DNA from: an uncultured Verrucomicrobia subdivision 3 bacterium
GTDB taxonomy: Bacteria > Verrucomicrobiota > Verrucomicrobiae > Limisphaerales > UBA11358
DNA length: 28,713 nt
Assembly: GCA_903847285.1 (NCBI GenBank)
Contig: CAINDH010000142.1
Span: forward strand, 1 to 28,713
Direction of reading: 5' to 3'
The translations under genes and the position numbers were made by a program. This document shows, piece by piece, positions 13,673-23,035 of this stretch. Each line of letters opens with the position of its first letter. Within the stretch, counting starts at the first letter, position 1. The notes beneath the pieces were generated by a model. It was not told where the DNA came from and ran no database searches. It was given only the letters and a program-made list of their open reading frames with translations.

Positions 13673-15529
13673 TCAGTTTTTGATAACGAGAACATTGAAA
13701 GCAAGGTTGGTAGCCATGTTGGACAAGTCTTCGTTGTAAATTTTCCATTTGCCGGAGCTGTAGACGACGCCAACCGAATGGTTGTGCAGCGTCAAGACCG
13801 ACGCGCCGCCAGGATTGAAGTTGTGGGTGGTGACAAGGATGGCATCCGGGTCGTTGTTGCAGAATGGATTGTTAATGGTGGTCTGGTTGCCGGCAATGGT
13901 CGCCGCGGAGGTGAGATGCGTGAAGGCCGTCGTGCCGGTGTTGATGCCCGCGCCGGTGACCTTGAGTCCGCCGCTGGCAATCTCCACGTTGTTCGTCCCC
14001 GCATTGAACAGCACCCCACCTCTGGCCTGGACCGCAAACTGGTTGATAGCGGTGGAGGAGAAGACCGAGCCAAAGGAATCCGACCAGACGAACGTGCCGG
14101 GATGCACGGCCCGGGCATTGCGCCCAGCGGCAAAGCCGAAGTAGCCCGCCGTGTTGCCTTGGCCGCCGGGAATGGTCGCGTATTGCCCGTTGTTGGTGTT
14201 TGCTTCCCCGCCGCTGATGACGGACGACAGGCCTCCGGCGACGATTTTATTTTGATAACCACCGCCGATGGTCGAAGCGCCCACGTTGCTTTCGATGACA
14301 TTCCCACCGCCGCCGCTGATATTACAGTTCGCCGAATTTGTCTGAATAGTATTGCTGAAGCCGCCACCGATGGTGGAGACATTGGCGCTCTGCGCAATCG
14401 TGTTTGCTTCCCCGCCACCGATGGTGGATCCAAAATTGAGCCTGCCGATTGTGTTGCCACCACCGCCGCTCAGGGTAGAAAGATAGGCACCGGGCTGGAC
14501 GACATTGTCGTTGCCACCGCTGATGACCGAATAGTAGGCGTTTGACTGGATGAGGTTTTGCGAGCCGCCGCCGATGACACCCAGCGATGCATCTGGCTCG
14601 ATGGTGTTCACCGAGCCGCCGCCGATAACCGAGTCAAAGGCATTTGTCCGAATGGTGTTCCAGTTACCGGCACCAATGAAAGAATAGGGGGCATTGGTCT
14701 CAATGATATTCCGCGTGCCGCCGCCGATGACGGACCAGTCAGCATAGATGGCGTTCCGGTAGAGCGATTCCCCGCCGCCGACAATTGATGAACCCTTGAC
14801 TCCAGCAGCAATCAGATTGGCCGCCGAACCGCCGAGCAAATTGGGGGCGTAAATACCCGTTGAATCCGGCTCCAACCGCAAGGCGCGCACGCCGTTCACT
14901 CGCAATTCCAACGGCTGGTTGTCCGTGGTGCCGAGAAAATTTCCATTCGTCGGACTGGTTCCCGCGTTCCCGGTCGTCTGCCAGAAATTTCCGGCCTGTA
15001 GTCCGTTCAAACTGTTTGCATTTACGCCGGACAGTCCGCTGCCATCGCCGATGAAGACGTTCCGATTGTTCGTGAACTGAAACGCATTGCCCACAAATCC
15101 GCCGCCGAGTTGCGCGGAATTGATGACGCCAGTGATGTTACTCGCGCTGCCGGCAAAGATGGCATACGGCGTCGGCGTGATGGCTTGACGAGGCGTGAGC
15201 AGCGTGAACGCGCCGCTGCCATTCGTGCGCGCGTAAATTTCCAGCCAACGATCCGGCCCGGTGAAAATGCCCGCGCCAAAATCCAGTGTCACGGCAAACA
15301 GCCCGTTCGTGACCGCTGGAGCGGCGTTTGTCAGCGTGGCGCCGATCTGGTTACCGTTGACGTTCGTGTCGAAGATGGCAAAGCGCAGGTCAAAACTTCC
15401 CGCCGCCGGGCCGCCGTTGAAGTTCAGCCGGCCCTGATAGGTGAACGCCGTGCCTTGTGCGAAGAGTTGCGTTTGCGCGCCGGCGAGCATGGCCAGCGCG
15501 AGGATTATTTTTTGAAATGTGTTTTTCAT
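13673..15529 (-). CDS. Exported YadA-head-like beta-roll protein with ten 17-residue repeats
   Basis: 618 residues from ATG 15529 (MKNTFQKIILALAMLAGAQTQLFAQ signal peptide, in two parts: a basic start and a hydrophobic core). An upstream in-frame extension of 48 codons lacks coding character and covers the palindrome at 15563-15588. Residues 26-130 match the 'GTAFTYQGRL...GSFDLRFAIFD...ITPTPYAIFA' domain common ahead of tail-fibre-like regions. Residues 266-435 are ten consecutive 17-residue units of pattern SxIGGGxxNTIxxNAxx, as in trimeric autotransporter head beta-rolls, followed by 'GFAAGRNARAVHPGTFVWSD'. The last ~90 residues form a compact beta domain ending 'GKWKIYNEDLSNM...AFNVLVIKN'. 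Predicted to be a surface trimeric fibre; no YadA anchor is present. Confidence 0.82.
   Translation of the reverse strand: MKNTFQKIILALAMLAGAQTQLFAQGTAFTYQGRLNFNGGPAAGSFDLRFAIFDTNVNGNQIGATLTNAAPAVTNGLFAVTLDFGAGIFTGPDRWLEIYARTNGSGAFTLLTPRQAITPTPYAIFAGSASNITGVINSAQLGGGFVGNAFQFTNNRNVFIGDGSGLSGVNANSLNGLQAGNFWQTTGNAGTSPTNGNFLGTTDNQPLELRVNGVRALRLEPDSTGIYAPNLLGGSAANLIAAGVKGSSIVGGGESLYRNAIYADWSVIGGGTRNIIETNAPYSFIGAGNWNTIRTNAFDSVIGGGSVNTIEPDASLGVIGGGSQNLIQSNAYYSVISGGNDNVVQPGAYLSTLSGGGGNTIGRLNFGSTIGGGEANTIAQSANVSTIGGGFSNTIQTNSANCNISGGGGNVIESNVGASTIGGGYQNKIVAGGLSSVISGGEANTNNGQYATIPGGQGNTAGYFGFAAGRNARAVHPGTFVWSDSFGSVFSSTAINQFAVQARGGVLFNAGTNNVEIASGGLKVTGAGINTGTTAFTHLTSAATIAGNQTTINNPFCNNDPDAILVTTHNFNPGGASVLTLHNHSVGVVYSSGKWKIYNEDLSNMATNLAFNVLVIKN
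14225..14734 (-). repeat. 51-bp in-frame tandem repeats (x10)
   Basis: DNA encoding the ten 17-residue units of the beta-roll protein. Length is conserved in every unit while the DNA is quite diverged, indicating an old, structurally constrained array rather than a recent slippage expansion. Confidence 0.8.
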
Positions 15530-15562
15530 TTGACGGTGACAGTGACGCCGAACCCAAAAACC

Positions 15563-15588
15563 AGCAATACGCCGAACGACGTATTGGC
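15563..15588. repeat. Palindromic element, copy 2
   Basis: Matches 23 of 26 bases of the palindrome at 13117-13142. The inner arms CAATACG / CGTATTG remain paired; three substitutions break the perfect dyad. It lies between the divergent beta-roll protein and histidine kinase genes, 34 bp upstream of the former. Confidence 0.6.
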
Positions 15589-15672
15589 TCTGCGGGAAAA
15601 ATTGCCGACAATGAAACTGCCAGACCGCCAGACCGCGAATAATCGTTGCGAAGAAGCCGCTGGCATTGTGCA

Positions 15673-17418
15673 ATGAAATCGATGACCGAAAACCAACAGC
15701 GCCAAACCGGCGGACGCCGTGCCGCCGTGCTCGTGCTCGTCGTGGCGCTGGCCGCGACGTTCTTCGGCGTCTGGCGCGAGCGCGAACTCGCGCGGCGCGG
15801 CACGGTCATCCGCTGGCAGGACAGTTTGGCACAGCTCCAGCCGATTCTCACGCCGTTGCTCAGCCAGCGGTTTGAAGCCTTGCGTGATCAGGCCAAAGCC
15901 ACCTTGCGCCGCGAGAATTATTCGGAAACTTCCTGGGACGATTTTATCACCGCGACCGAATGGCGCTCGCGTTTTCCCGGCATGACGGAGATCGGCTGGG
16001 CGGAATTTTCGGAAAGCAACTGCGCGGTGAAATTCCTCGCCAGCCAGCAAACTTCGCCTCCGCACGCGCCGGGGGTTAATTTAAACAGCGATGCCGTCAT
16101 CCACGAAACCTTGCAGAAAAGCGCCGATGGCGGCTACGGCATCGGGTCACGCGAAATTTCCCTCGGCGATGGCTCGAACGCGGTGCGCGTCATCATCGGT
16201 TTCCTGCCGATTCCAAAACACGACGCGCGTCCCGGCACGGCGGCGGAGAACCGCGCGAACCTGGCCGGTTTTGTTTTCTTCGCGCTGGATCAACACGCCT
16301 ATTTCACCGCCGCGCAACCGTTGTTCAAAAATCTGCCGCTCGATTTGCGGCTGCTTGCGGCGGATGAAGTCGCTCCGCCGCGCTCCGCCACGGTGCGTCC
16401 AATTTTGAACGGCGGCACGTCCGGCCAATGGCGGTTCGTCGCCACGATGAAGGCCGGGCCCGCTAGCGTCATCGCCCCGCAATGGATCGTGCTGGCTGGT
16501 GGAACCGCCTTGAGCCTGCTGCTGTATTTTCTGTTTGCCACGCAGGCGCGGCTGCGGCTGGATGCAGAATTATCGCAGGAGAAAGTTTTGCAGCGCGAGG
16601 CGGAGATCACCGCGCTCAACCGCGACCTCGAGGAAAAAATCGCCGCGCGCACGGCGGAGCTGCACGAGGCGCTGGCGGAGGAAAAAGAATTGAACCGGCT
16701 CAAGGGCAATTTCATCTCGATGGTCACGCACGAAATCCGCACGCCGCTCGCGCTCATCCTCGGCTCGTCGGAGATTTTGTCACGCTACCTCGACCGCCTC
16801 GTGCCGGAAAAACGTGCAGAGCATCTCAAAACCATTGATTCCTCCGTGCATCGCATGAGCGGACTGCTCGAGGATGTTTTGTTATTCAGTAAAGCCGAAG
16901 CCGGGCGGATGGAATTCAATCCGGCGGTGCTGGATTTAAAAACCTTCTGCATGACACTTACGGATGAACTTCTGTCCGCGACGAGCCGCCGCTGTCCAAT
17001 TGAATTGTCCTGCGACATTTCAGAACCGGCGCGCGCGGACGAAAAACTGTTGCGCCACGTTTTAACGAACTTAATTTCCAACGCCGCCAAATATTCGCCG
17101 CCTAACTCGCCGGTAAAATTTTCTGTCAGTCGCGACAGAGGCGATGCGATTTTCATCGTGCAAGATCGCGGCATGGGAATTCCTGAAGACGACCGCAAAC
17201 GTTTGTTCACGCCGTTTTATCGCGGTAAAAATGTGGCGACAATCCAAGGCACGGGCCTCGGCTTGGTAATCGTGAAGCATTGCGCCGAGCGTCACGGCGG
17301 CATGATTCAGATTGAGAGCGCAGAAAATTGCGGCACAACGGTGAGTGTGCGATTGCCGTTGTTTTCGCCCGCGCATACAGAATTCATCAAACGGATCGGG
17401 TCAGACCAAGCAGCATGA
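15673..17418 (+). CDS. Membrane sensor histidine kinase with CHASE-like periplasmic domain
   Basis: 581 residues from ATG 15673 (MKSMTENQQ); an earlier TTG start is possible but not needed. A first membrane helix (about 18-38) and second (about 275-292) bracket a periplasmic domain of about 235 residues whose 'EWRSRFPGMTEIGWAEF' and 'DQHAYF' resemble CHASE sensors. A coiled coil follows, then the HisKA H-box 'SMVTHEIRTPLALIL' and HATPase motifs N 'NLISNAAKYSP', G1 'QDRGMGIPEDD', F 'LFTPFYRG' and G2 'GTGLGLVIVKH'. All catalytic residues are present. Its TGA overlaps the next start (ATGA), so kinase and regulator are translationally coupled. It is divergent from the secreted-protein cluster, which is a possible target, though nothing in the sequence proves that. 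Ligand unknown. Confidence 0.92.
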   Translation: MKSMTENQQRQTGGRRAAVLVLVVALAATFFGVWRERELARRGTVIRWQDSLAQLQPILTPLLSQRFEALRDQAKATLRRENYSETSWDDFITATEWRSRFPGMTEIGWAEFSESNCAVKFLASQQTSPPHAPGVNLNSDAVIHETLQKSADGGYGIGSREISLGDGSNAVRVIIGFLPIPKHDARPGTAAENRANLAGFVFFALDQHAYFTAAQPLFKNLPLDLRLLAADEVAPPRSATVRPILNGGTSGQWRFVATMKAGPASVIAPQWIVLAGGTALSLLLYFLFATQARLRLDAELSQEKVLQREAEITALNRDLEEKIAARTAELHEALAEEKELNRLKGNFISMVTHEIRTPLALILGSSEILSRYLDRLVPEKRAEHLKTIDSSVHRMSGLLEDVLLFSKAEAGRMEFNPAVLDLKTFCMTLTDELLSATSRRCPIELSCDISEPARADEKLLRHVLTNLISNAAKYSPPNSPVKFSVSRDRGDAIFIVQDRGMGIPEDDRKRLFTPFYRGKNVATIQGTGLGLVIVKHCAERHGGMIQIESAENCGTTVSVRLPLFSPAHTEFIKRIGSDQAA

Positions 17419-18032
17419 AAAAAATTCTTGTCATTGAAGATGAGCCGGCGATGCGGTCCAACCTGCGTGATATTCTGGAACTGGAAAACTTTTTGCCGGT
17501 CACCGCTGCGAACGGGCGCGAGGGGATTGCCACCGCTACGCGTGAATTGCCCGACTTGATTTTGTGCGACGTGATGATGCCGGAACAGGACGGTCATGCG
17601 GTGCTGGCAGCATTGCGGGCGGATTCGCTCACGGCAAAGATTCCCTTCATCTTTCTCACGGCGAAAGGCGAGCACGCAGACGTCCGCACAGGTATGAATC
17701 TGGGCGCGGATGATTATCTCGTGAAGCCGGTGCGGGTGGACGATTTACTGGAAGCGATCGCCGCTCGCCTTGAACGCGCGTTGCAGCGCGGCGGTTTCAC
17801 CGCGAATTTCTCCCGCGCTGCGCCCTTGGAAAAACTTGGCATCTCCGCACGCGAGGCGGAAATTCTTTTGTGGGTCGCGCAAGGGAAATCAAATTTTGAA
17901 ACCAGTATCATCCTCAAAATCAGCGCGGCCACGGTGAAGAAGCATTTAGAAAACATCTACGCCAAACTCGGCGTGGAGGGTCGCAATGCGGCCAGCTTAC
18001 TGGCTCTGGAAATTTTATCCGCCACAAAATGA
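17415..18032 (+). CDS. Response regulator, REC plus LuxR-type HTH
   Basis: 205 residues from ATG 17415, overlapping the kinase stop by four bases. The receiver domain (1-120) has acidic pair 'IEDEP', phospho-acceptor Asp in 'LILCDVMMPEQDG', Thr in 'IFLTAK' and Lys in 'DDYLVKPV'. The C-terminal 'LGISAREAEILLWVAQGKSN' and 'SAATVKKHLENIYAKLGVEGR' form a LuxR/NarL four-helix DNA-binding domain. Phosphorylation by the partner kinase presumably controls transcription. The strong conservation of both halves makes it functional; targets cannot be read from this window. The gene converges on xylA with 109 bp between stops. Confidence 0.93.
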   Translation: MKKILVIEDEPAMRSNLRDILELENFLPVTAANGREGIATATRELPDLILCDVMMPEQDGHAVLAALRADSLTAKIPFIFLTAKGEHADVRTGMNLGADDYLVKPVRVDDLLEAIAARLERALQRGGFTANFSRAAPLEKLGISAREAEILLWVAQGKSNFETSIILKISAATVKKHLENIYAKLGVEGRNAASLLALEILSATK

Positions 18033-18069
18033 TTTTTTGCCGCCCAACCGCTTCCAGTTCACCAAGCGA

Positions 18070-18113
18070 TAAAAATGAAAAGGCCGTTGCGGCGGATTAA
18101 TCACCACAACGGC
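18070..18113 (-). terminator. Intrinsic terminator of xylA
   Basis: On the minus strand, GCCGTTGTGGTG pairs with CGCCGCAACGGC (12 bp, two G-U) around a 7-nt loop, then CTTTTTCATTTTT follows. It begins 28 bp after the xylA stop. The plus-strand version lacks a T-run, so it serves xylA, not the response regulator. Confidence 0.8.
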
Positions 18114-18141
18114 TGTTGAAGACTTCAACCGCGGACGCTCT

Positions 18142-19455
<1,314 letters not shown>

Positions 19456-20161
19456 AAACGGTGAGGAATTCTAGCGGATGCTGTTGCTGGCTCAACCCTC
19501 AATTCATCCGGCGGCCATCCGACAAATATCGTATTGCCACCGCACATTTTTTACCGGAAACCGGCGGCGGGGACTTGTTAAAATCCATTTCGGCGGTGGA
19601 AAAATAATCTTTTAAAAATTTTCCCACCTAAGCGGCGACGTAGTGTGAACCAAAATCAAAATACACGGAGAAAATTTATGAAACCGAGACTGTGACTTTA
19701 CCGCATAGGCTAGACCACAATAATTTTCAATCAGCGCGTAAGACGAGACCAACCCATCTGGTCGGATATCAATTGGATTATTTCAAAGGCGCCGCAAAAA
19801 TCTCCGCGCCAATGAACCACCCAGACCAAACGCGTCTGGGTTCATCCGCCGTAGATAGCGGGCAATGCCCACTAAGACCCAGAAATGGCCTTTGACGTGA
19901 AAGCTGCGCTGCGAGTCGTCGCTAAAGAACCACGGCAGCCAAAACATTCAGAGGTTTCACGCCGGCTGCAACGTTGCCAGGGCAGATTTTTAGCAGCGTT
20001 TCATTTCTCGCCTTGCCGTGGCTCAGAAGCGTTTGTATATTCGCGGTGTTCGCAGCCAACAGTTTTTCCCTAACGGATCGCGTCATGCGTCCTGACCGGC
20101 GACAACACGTTGGAAAATTTTCGGTTTCGCCTGCAACGGCAAAAACCGTCAAACAAATGGT
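19456..20161. other. Gene-poor stretch between xylA and the tRNA/attL site
   Basis: About 700 bp with no recognisable protein. It should hold the xylA promoter (minus strand) and the promoter of the original tRNA-Ser gene. At 19678-19695 there is a five-codon frame ATG AAA CCG AGA CTG TGA preceded by GGAG at a good distance, which reads like the stump of a lost gene. At about 19820-19840 CCCAGAC/GTCTGGG forms a 7-bp hairpin without a T-run. Confidence 0.5.
20013..20041 (+). promoter_or_regulatory. Candidate sigma70-type promoter upstream of the tRNA-Ser fragment
   Basis: TTGCCG and TATATT are separated by 17 bp. It lies about 120 bp before the tRNA 5' end, plausible for the native tRNA gene before it was split. 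Based on hexamer match only. Confidence 0.3.
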
Positions 20162-20205
20162 TTGGAGAGATGGCCGAGTGGCTGAAGGCGCTGGTTTGCT
20201 AAACC
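20162..20205 (+). repeat. attL: 5' half of tRNA-Ser(GCT)
   Basis: TT plus 42 nt of tRNA: GGAGAGATGGCCGAGTGGCT, D-arm, then anticodon stem-loop with GCT. Identity with the right copy ends within the 3' strand of the anticodon stem (ACC); after that GAAATCAC does not continue a tRNA. This is therefore the orphaned 5' fragment left on the chromosome side. Confidence 0.88.
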
Positions 20206-20573
20206 GAAATCACTTTTTCTCTCATTTTCCACAACGTTTCTTTTCGTTATTCCATGGGACAATCGTCACCTGTCCGCCCAATCTTCAAGCTGTTTGGTGT
20301 TGCCAAATGACACCCAAAAACAGACGCGGTATGAAAAGGGGTATGCAACGGAAACCATCGGACGGATTCAGTTTGTCGCAAGTCCGCCGCCATGTTCACC
20401 GGCTGAACTCACGGTCAAAGGCGCTGCAATCAAAGCCTGCGACCGGCAGCGGGGATCGTGTCGAAGTGACTGGCAAAGAATCTATCGGTTTTGGCTACCC
20501 GTCCCCACACCCTACCCCCAAAATCGCACAGGCGGCGAACGTCAGGAACGGCTTTCGAGAGAGGCGTATTTCG
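20206..20573. other. Left end of the island, non-coding
   Basis: 368 bp from attL to the DA1-like gene stop. It contains the paired GGTATG repeats (20327-20351). No gene and no clear terminator for the incoming minus-strand gene were found. Confidence 0.5.
20327..20351 (+). repeat. Candidate integrase arm sites, left end
   Basis: CGGTATGAAA followed 12 bp later by GGTATGCAACGG. The 12-mer GGTATGCAACGG is identical to one at 28595-28606 near attR. Position (about 120 bp inside the core) and repetition fit arm-type binding sites of a tyrosine integrase. Confidence 0.6.
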
Positions 20574-21830
20574 TCAAAGGCTCAATGTCTCTTCTTTGCC
20601 AGTATCAACATACCGGACACGAACTTTATTTTTTTGAATTTCCAAACACCGGATCAGGACGTTTGATTCTCCAATTTTAATTTTCAATTGGTCATTGGTA
20701 AAAAAAGATTTTCCATTGATTGTGGCAACTGGTCGGAAGCCAAAAATAATCCCTTGAAGTTTGATTAAATCAGAAACAGAGGATGTTGGAAAATTTGTTT
20801 GGGTGGCAATCGTTAAAACAGGTGGTTCGACGGGTATGATCTTCTTTTGAGGCATTTTGACCTCACGGATTTTATCGAGACGCCCAGCCTCCAATCTGGT
20901 GGTTTCACCATATTGCATCCAGTCAATCACCTCGTTCAGTCCATATCGTTTTTCTGCTTCTACAAACAATGCAGTTTGTCCGTGAGTGTAGTTATTCTCC
21001 AAAATTTTGTTTTGTTGATCTGTATCCCCTTGAGATTTCATGTGCAGGTATGCGATCAATTCACAAAACCCTTCTTCGGCGTCTTTATCCAAAACATGCG
21101 CATTTTCAAACATGGCAAAGTGAGAATCATGCGATTTGCGCCTCCGTTTTTCTGAAACATTTTCCCCCACCCAAGTATGACCCAACTCATGGGCGCACGT
21201 CGCCTTGATTTCAGATGATGGACGCCCGTTCAAAATGCTAACCTGATGCTGCATATTCTCACCCAAATCATCCTCTTTGCGTCCCAGCTTCTCTAGGATT
21301 GGGCTGCCTATTTTTCCCGAACGCGTTAATCCTAATGTATCGGTTCTCTCATAAACGTTGGTGGTGCTGCCACTGGATCGATTACCTGAATTAGCCTCAT
21401 CCTGATCAATGGAAAAAAAATCTACAAACACCGGAAAATTCATAAATCGAGATAGTTCACTAGACACGTCGCCTCTCACCTTTGAGCAAAGTTTTTTTAT
21501 TGCGGCATCCGTCAGAACAACCGACTTTGCATCACGAACACAATACCGCCTGCCATCAGGCAGCTTGAGATCTTTATCATGGACAGGCAAATCACAGATA
21601 TAGCATCGAAATAACTTCAAGCATTCGGAACAGGCGATATATCTACTGCCTGTCACTTTATCCGTCAGGACAAACGTAGAACCAAGAATCTCCGCTCCAC
21701 AAATCTCACACTGTTGAAGAATTATTTCTCCGTTTTTTGGGGACGCCACGGTAACGACCGCAAAAAACGCGAGGATAAAAACCACCCCACCACATTTGAT
21801 CAGGCGCAATAATTCGAGATACTTGACCAT
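20574..21830 (-). CDS. Exported LIM-domain zinc peptidase of the DA1-like family
   Basis: 418 residues from ATG 21830. The frame is open far upstream, but that part is out of frame with a methyltransferase fragment and unlike this protein, so MVKYLELL is chosen. A hydrophobic segment at about 11-29 is a signal peptide or anchor. Residues 41-100 have LIM-type ligands: CEIC, CSEC, CYIC and a final C-x2-D ('YCVRD'). The peptidase domain has HELGH at 214-218 and a third-ligand segment 'DAEEGFCELIAY' at 250-261, the same spacing and wording as plant DA1 ('HEMMH...EEGxCQ'). The last ~75 residues ('LIKLQGIIFGFRPVATINGKS') resemble GspB/PilP-type beta domains. Plant DA1 cleaves growth regulators after ubiquitin activation; a bacterial exported version has no known substrate. 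It is cargo of the island. Confidence 0.75.
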   Translation of the reverse strand: MVKYLELLRLIKCGGVVFILAFFAVVTVASPKNGEIILQQCEICGAEILGSTFVLTDKVTGSRYIACSECLKLFRCYICDLPVHDKDLKLPDGRRYCVRDAKSVVLTDAAIKKLCSKVRGDVSSELSRFMNFPVFVDFFSIDQDEANSGNRSSGSTTNVYERTDTLGLTRSGKIGSPILEKLGRKEDDLGENMQHQVSILNGRPSSEIKATCAHELGHTWVGENVSEKRRRKSHDSHFAMFENAHVLDKDAEEGFCELIAYLHMKSQGDTDQQNKILENNYTHGQTALFVEAEKRYGLNEVIDWMQYGETTRLEAGRLDKIREVKMPQKKIIPVEPPVLTIATQTNFPTSSVSDLIKLQGIIFGFRPVATINGKSFFTNDQLKIKIGESNVLIRCLEIQKNKVRVRYVDTGKEETLSL

Positions 21831-21977
21831 TCTTAAAAAGTGCGTGTTCAAGTCCCTTGCCGAATTTAACACTTTTAGGAAAGCTTTACGGAGCACGCGT
21901 CGGATTGAACCAAAGGGAGTCCAGCAAGGCAAGGATTGCCAGATCAAGGTAGTGTCCAAATTTGAAATTGAGTCCAC

Positions 21978-22215
21978 TTTCTTGCGCCAAGCTGAAGAAA
22001 ATCCCTTTCTTCCAGGAATCTGTTCAATCATTCCGCGTGCTTGAAGGCGAATAAAAACATTTTTCATAGAGTTCTCTGATTGAATACCGGTTATTTGCCG
22101 CCCAATTCGGTTTGCGATTTCCGAATGTGTTTCCAAATACTCCATCACCGTTTCGTCAGCAGAAGCCAGCGGTTCGTGTTTGATATGAAAAACGAATGAT
22201 GTTTCCCGCTCCTCT
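21978..22215 (-). pseudogene. C-terminal winged-helix remnant of an unidentified gene
   Basis: The frame reads 'SADETVMEYLETHSEIANRI' then 'GRQITGIQSENSMKNVFIRL', 'QARGMIEQIPGRKGFSSAWRKK'. This is the typical end of a DNA-binding protein in which a winged helix is the last domain (as in some AlbA/AAA proteins of defence loci). It has no start of its own and joins the methyltransferase stub at about 22200-22220 in a different frame. After 'SAWRKK' (21978) the sequence loses coding character although the frame stays open into the peptidase gene. Interpreted as a deletion scar. Confidence 0.55.
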
Positions 22216-22914
22216 GGAACCGGTGGCTTTAGTCGCTTGCGCGAGGACAGCCAGATGCTTGGCAACTTCGCGCGTGACTTCGGCGCTGCGTTTGGACGGG
22301 TCAAGGCTTTGCGGGTCAGTCCAGATGAGTTTAAGCCGTTGCCGGATTTTTTCATCGCGCAACTGGTCAAGCCGGATGCGAAACGTGAGCGGGTCGGGAA
22401 ACGGCTGATAGGCGCGGCCGGTGCCGGAAAAATCGGAGCGGACTTCGATGACGTGGCCAATGTCCACGACCAGCAGGAACGGCGGCGCGGGTTCGTCCGT
22501 CGGCAACGCGCGGACGTAATCGCGGGCTTGGACGAAGGCTTTGAGCATCGCATCGTCCCAGCGTTCCGTGTCGCGCACGGGCGCGGCGATTTTCTTGCGC
22601 TTGGAAGTCGCGCCAATTTTTTCGGCGGCAAGTTCAAGGCTGGATTGCTCGACAATTTTTTCCTGAAATTTTTTGGATTCGAGCAAAAGGCTGGCGCGTT
22701 TGTAGAGATCAATGCGGCCATCGCTGGTTGAACCGTCGGCTTGAACGTCTTTGACGTAAAATTCAAAAGTGTAGTCGCCCTGACGCTGATTGCCGGGCTG
22801 CGGCACGTCGAGCAAGTCGCACAGCTCCAAAAGAAATTGCTGGCTGATGGATTGCTCCGGCGCAGTCGCGCCTTTCCAATGCGAAATAAAATCCTCTACA
22901 TCCCGTTTCGGCAT
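22156..22914 (-). pseudogene. Truncated MmeI-like (type IIG/IIL) DNA methyltransferase, N-terminal stub
   Basis: 252-codon frame from ATG 22914. 'DVEDFISHWKGATAPEQSIS', 'QQFLLELCDLLDVPQP', 'TFEFYVKDVQADGS', 'RIDLYKRASLLLESKKFQEK' and 'PPFLLVVDIGHVIEVRSDFS' match the N-terminal domain of MmeI-like restriction-modification enzymes, whose acidic/Lys residues form the nuclease site (D/E-x-K, here 'ESKK'). The similarity ends near 'EVAKHLAVLAQ' (about 22240); the last ~25 residues are junction sequence. The full family is roughly 900-1100 residues, so the methyltransferase and target-recognition domains are gone. It cannot methylate; whether the isolated nuclease-type domain is expressed is unknown. 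Confidence 0.78.
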
Positions 22915-23035
22915 GGCTGACGTTAGCTAATTTTGCGGACAAACCGAAAGCACAAATCATTTGAATTCGTGTCATCTGGGGATTGTCGAATCAGGCGGTT
23001 TGCGTCATGGGCGTTCGTCGGCGATAATAGCGGGC

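Noticed and set aside
13667..14545. 292-codon plus-strand frame opposite the beta-roll protein
   Set aside because: Mirror of the 51-bp in-frame repeats, which keep the antisense frame open.
14225..14734. Regularly spaced repeats that might be CRISPR
   Set aside because: Units are contiguous 51-bp coding repeats without spacers, and the reading frame is conserved.
19678..19695. Five-codon ORF with a good ribosome-binding site
   Set aside because: Too short to call a gene; noted only as a possible stump of a lost gene.
21831..22766. In-frame upstream extension of the DA1-like protein to 730 residues
   Set aside because: Its first part is an out-of-frame reading of the methyltransferase stub (Pro/Arg/Ser-rich), and a signal-peptide start exists at 21830.
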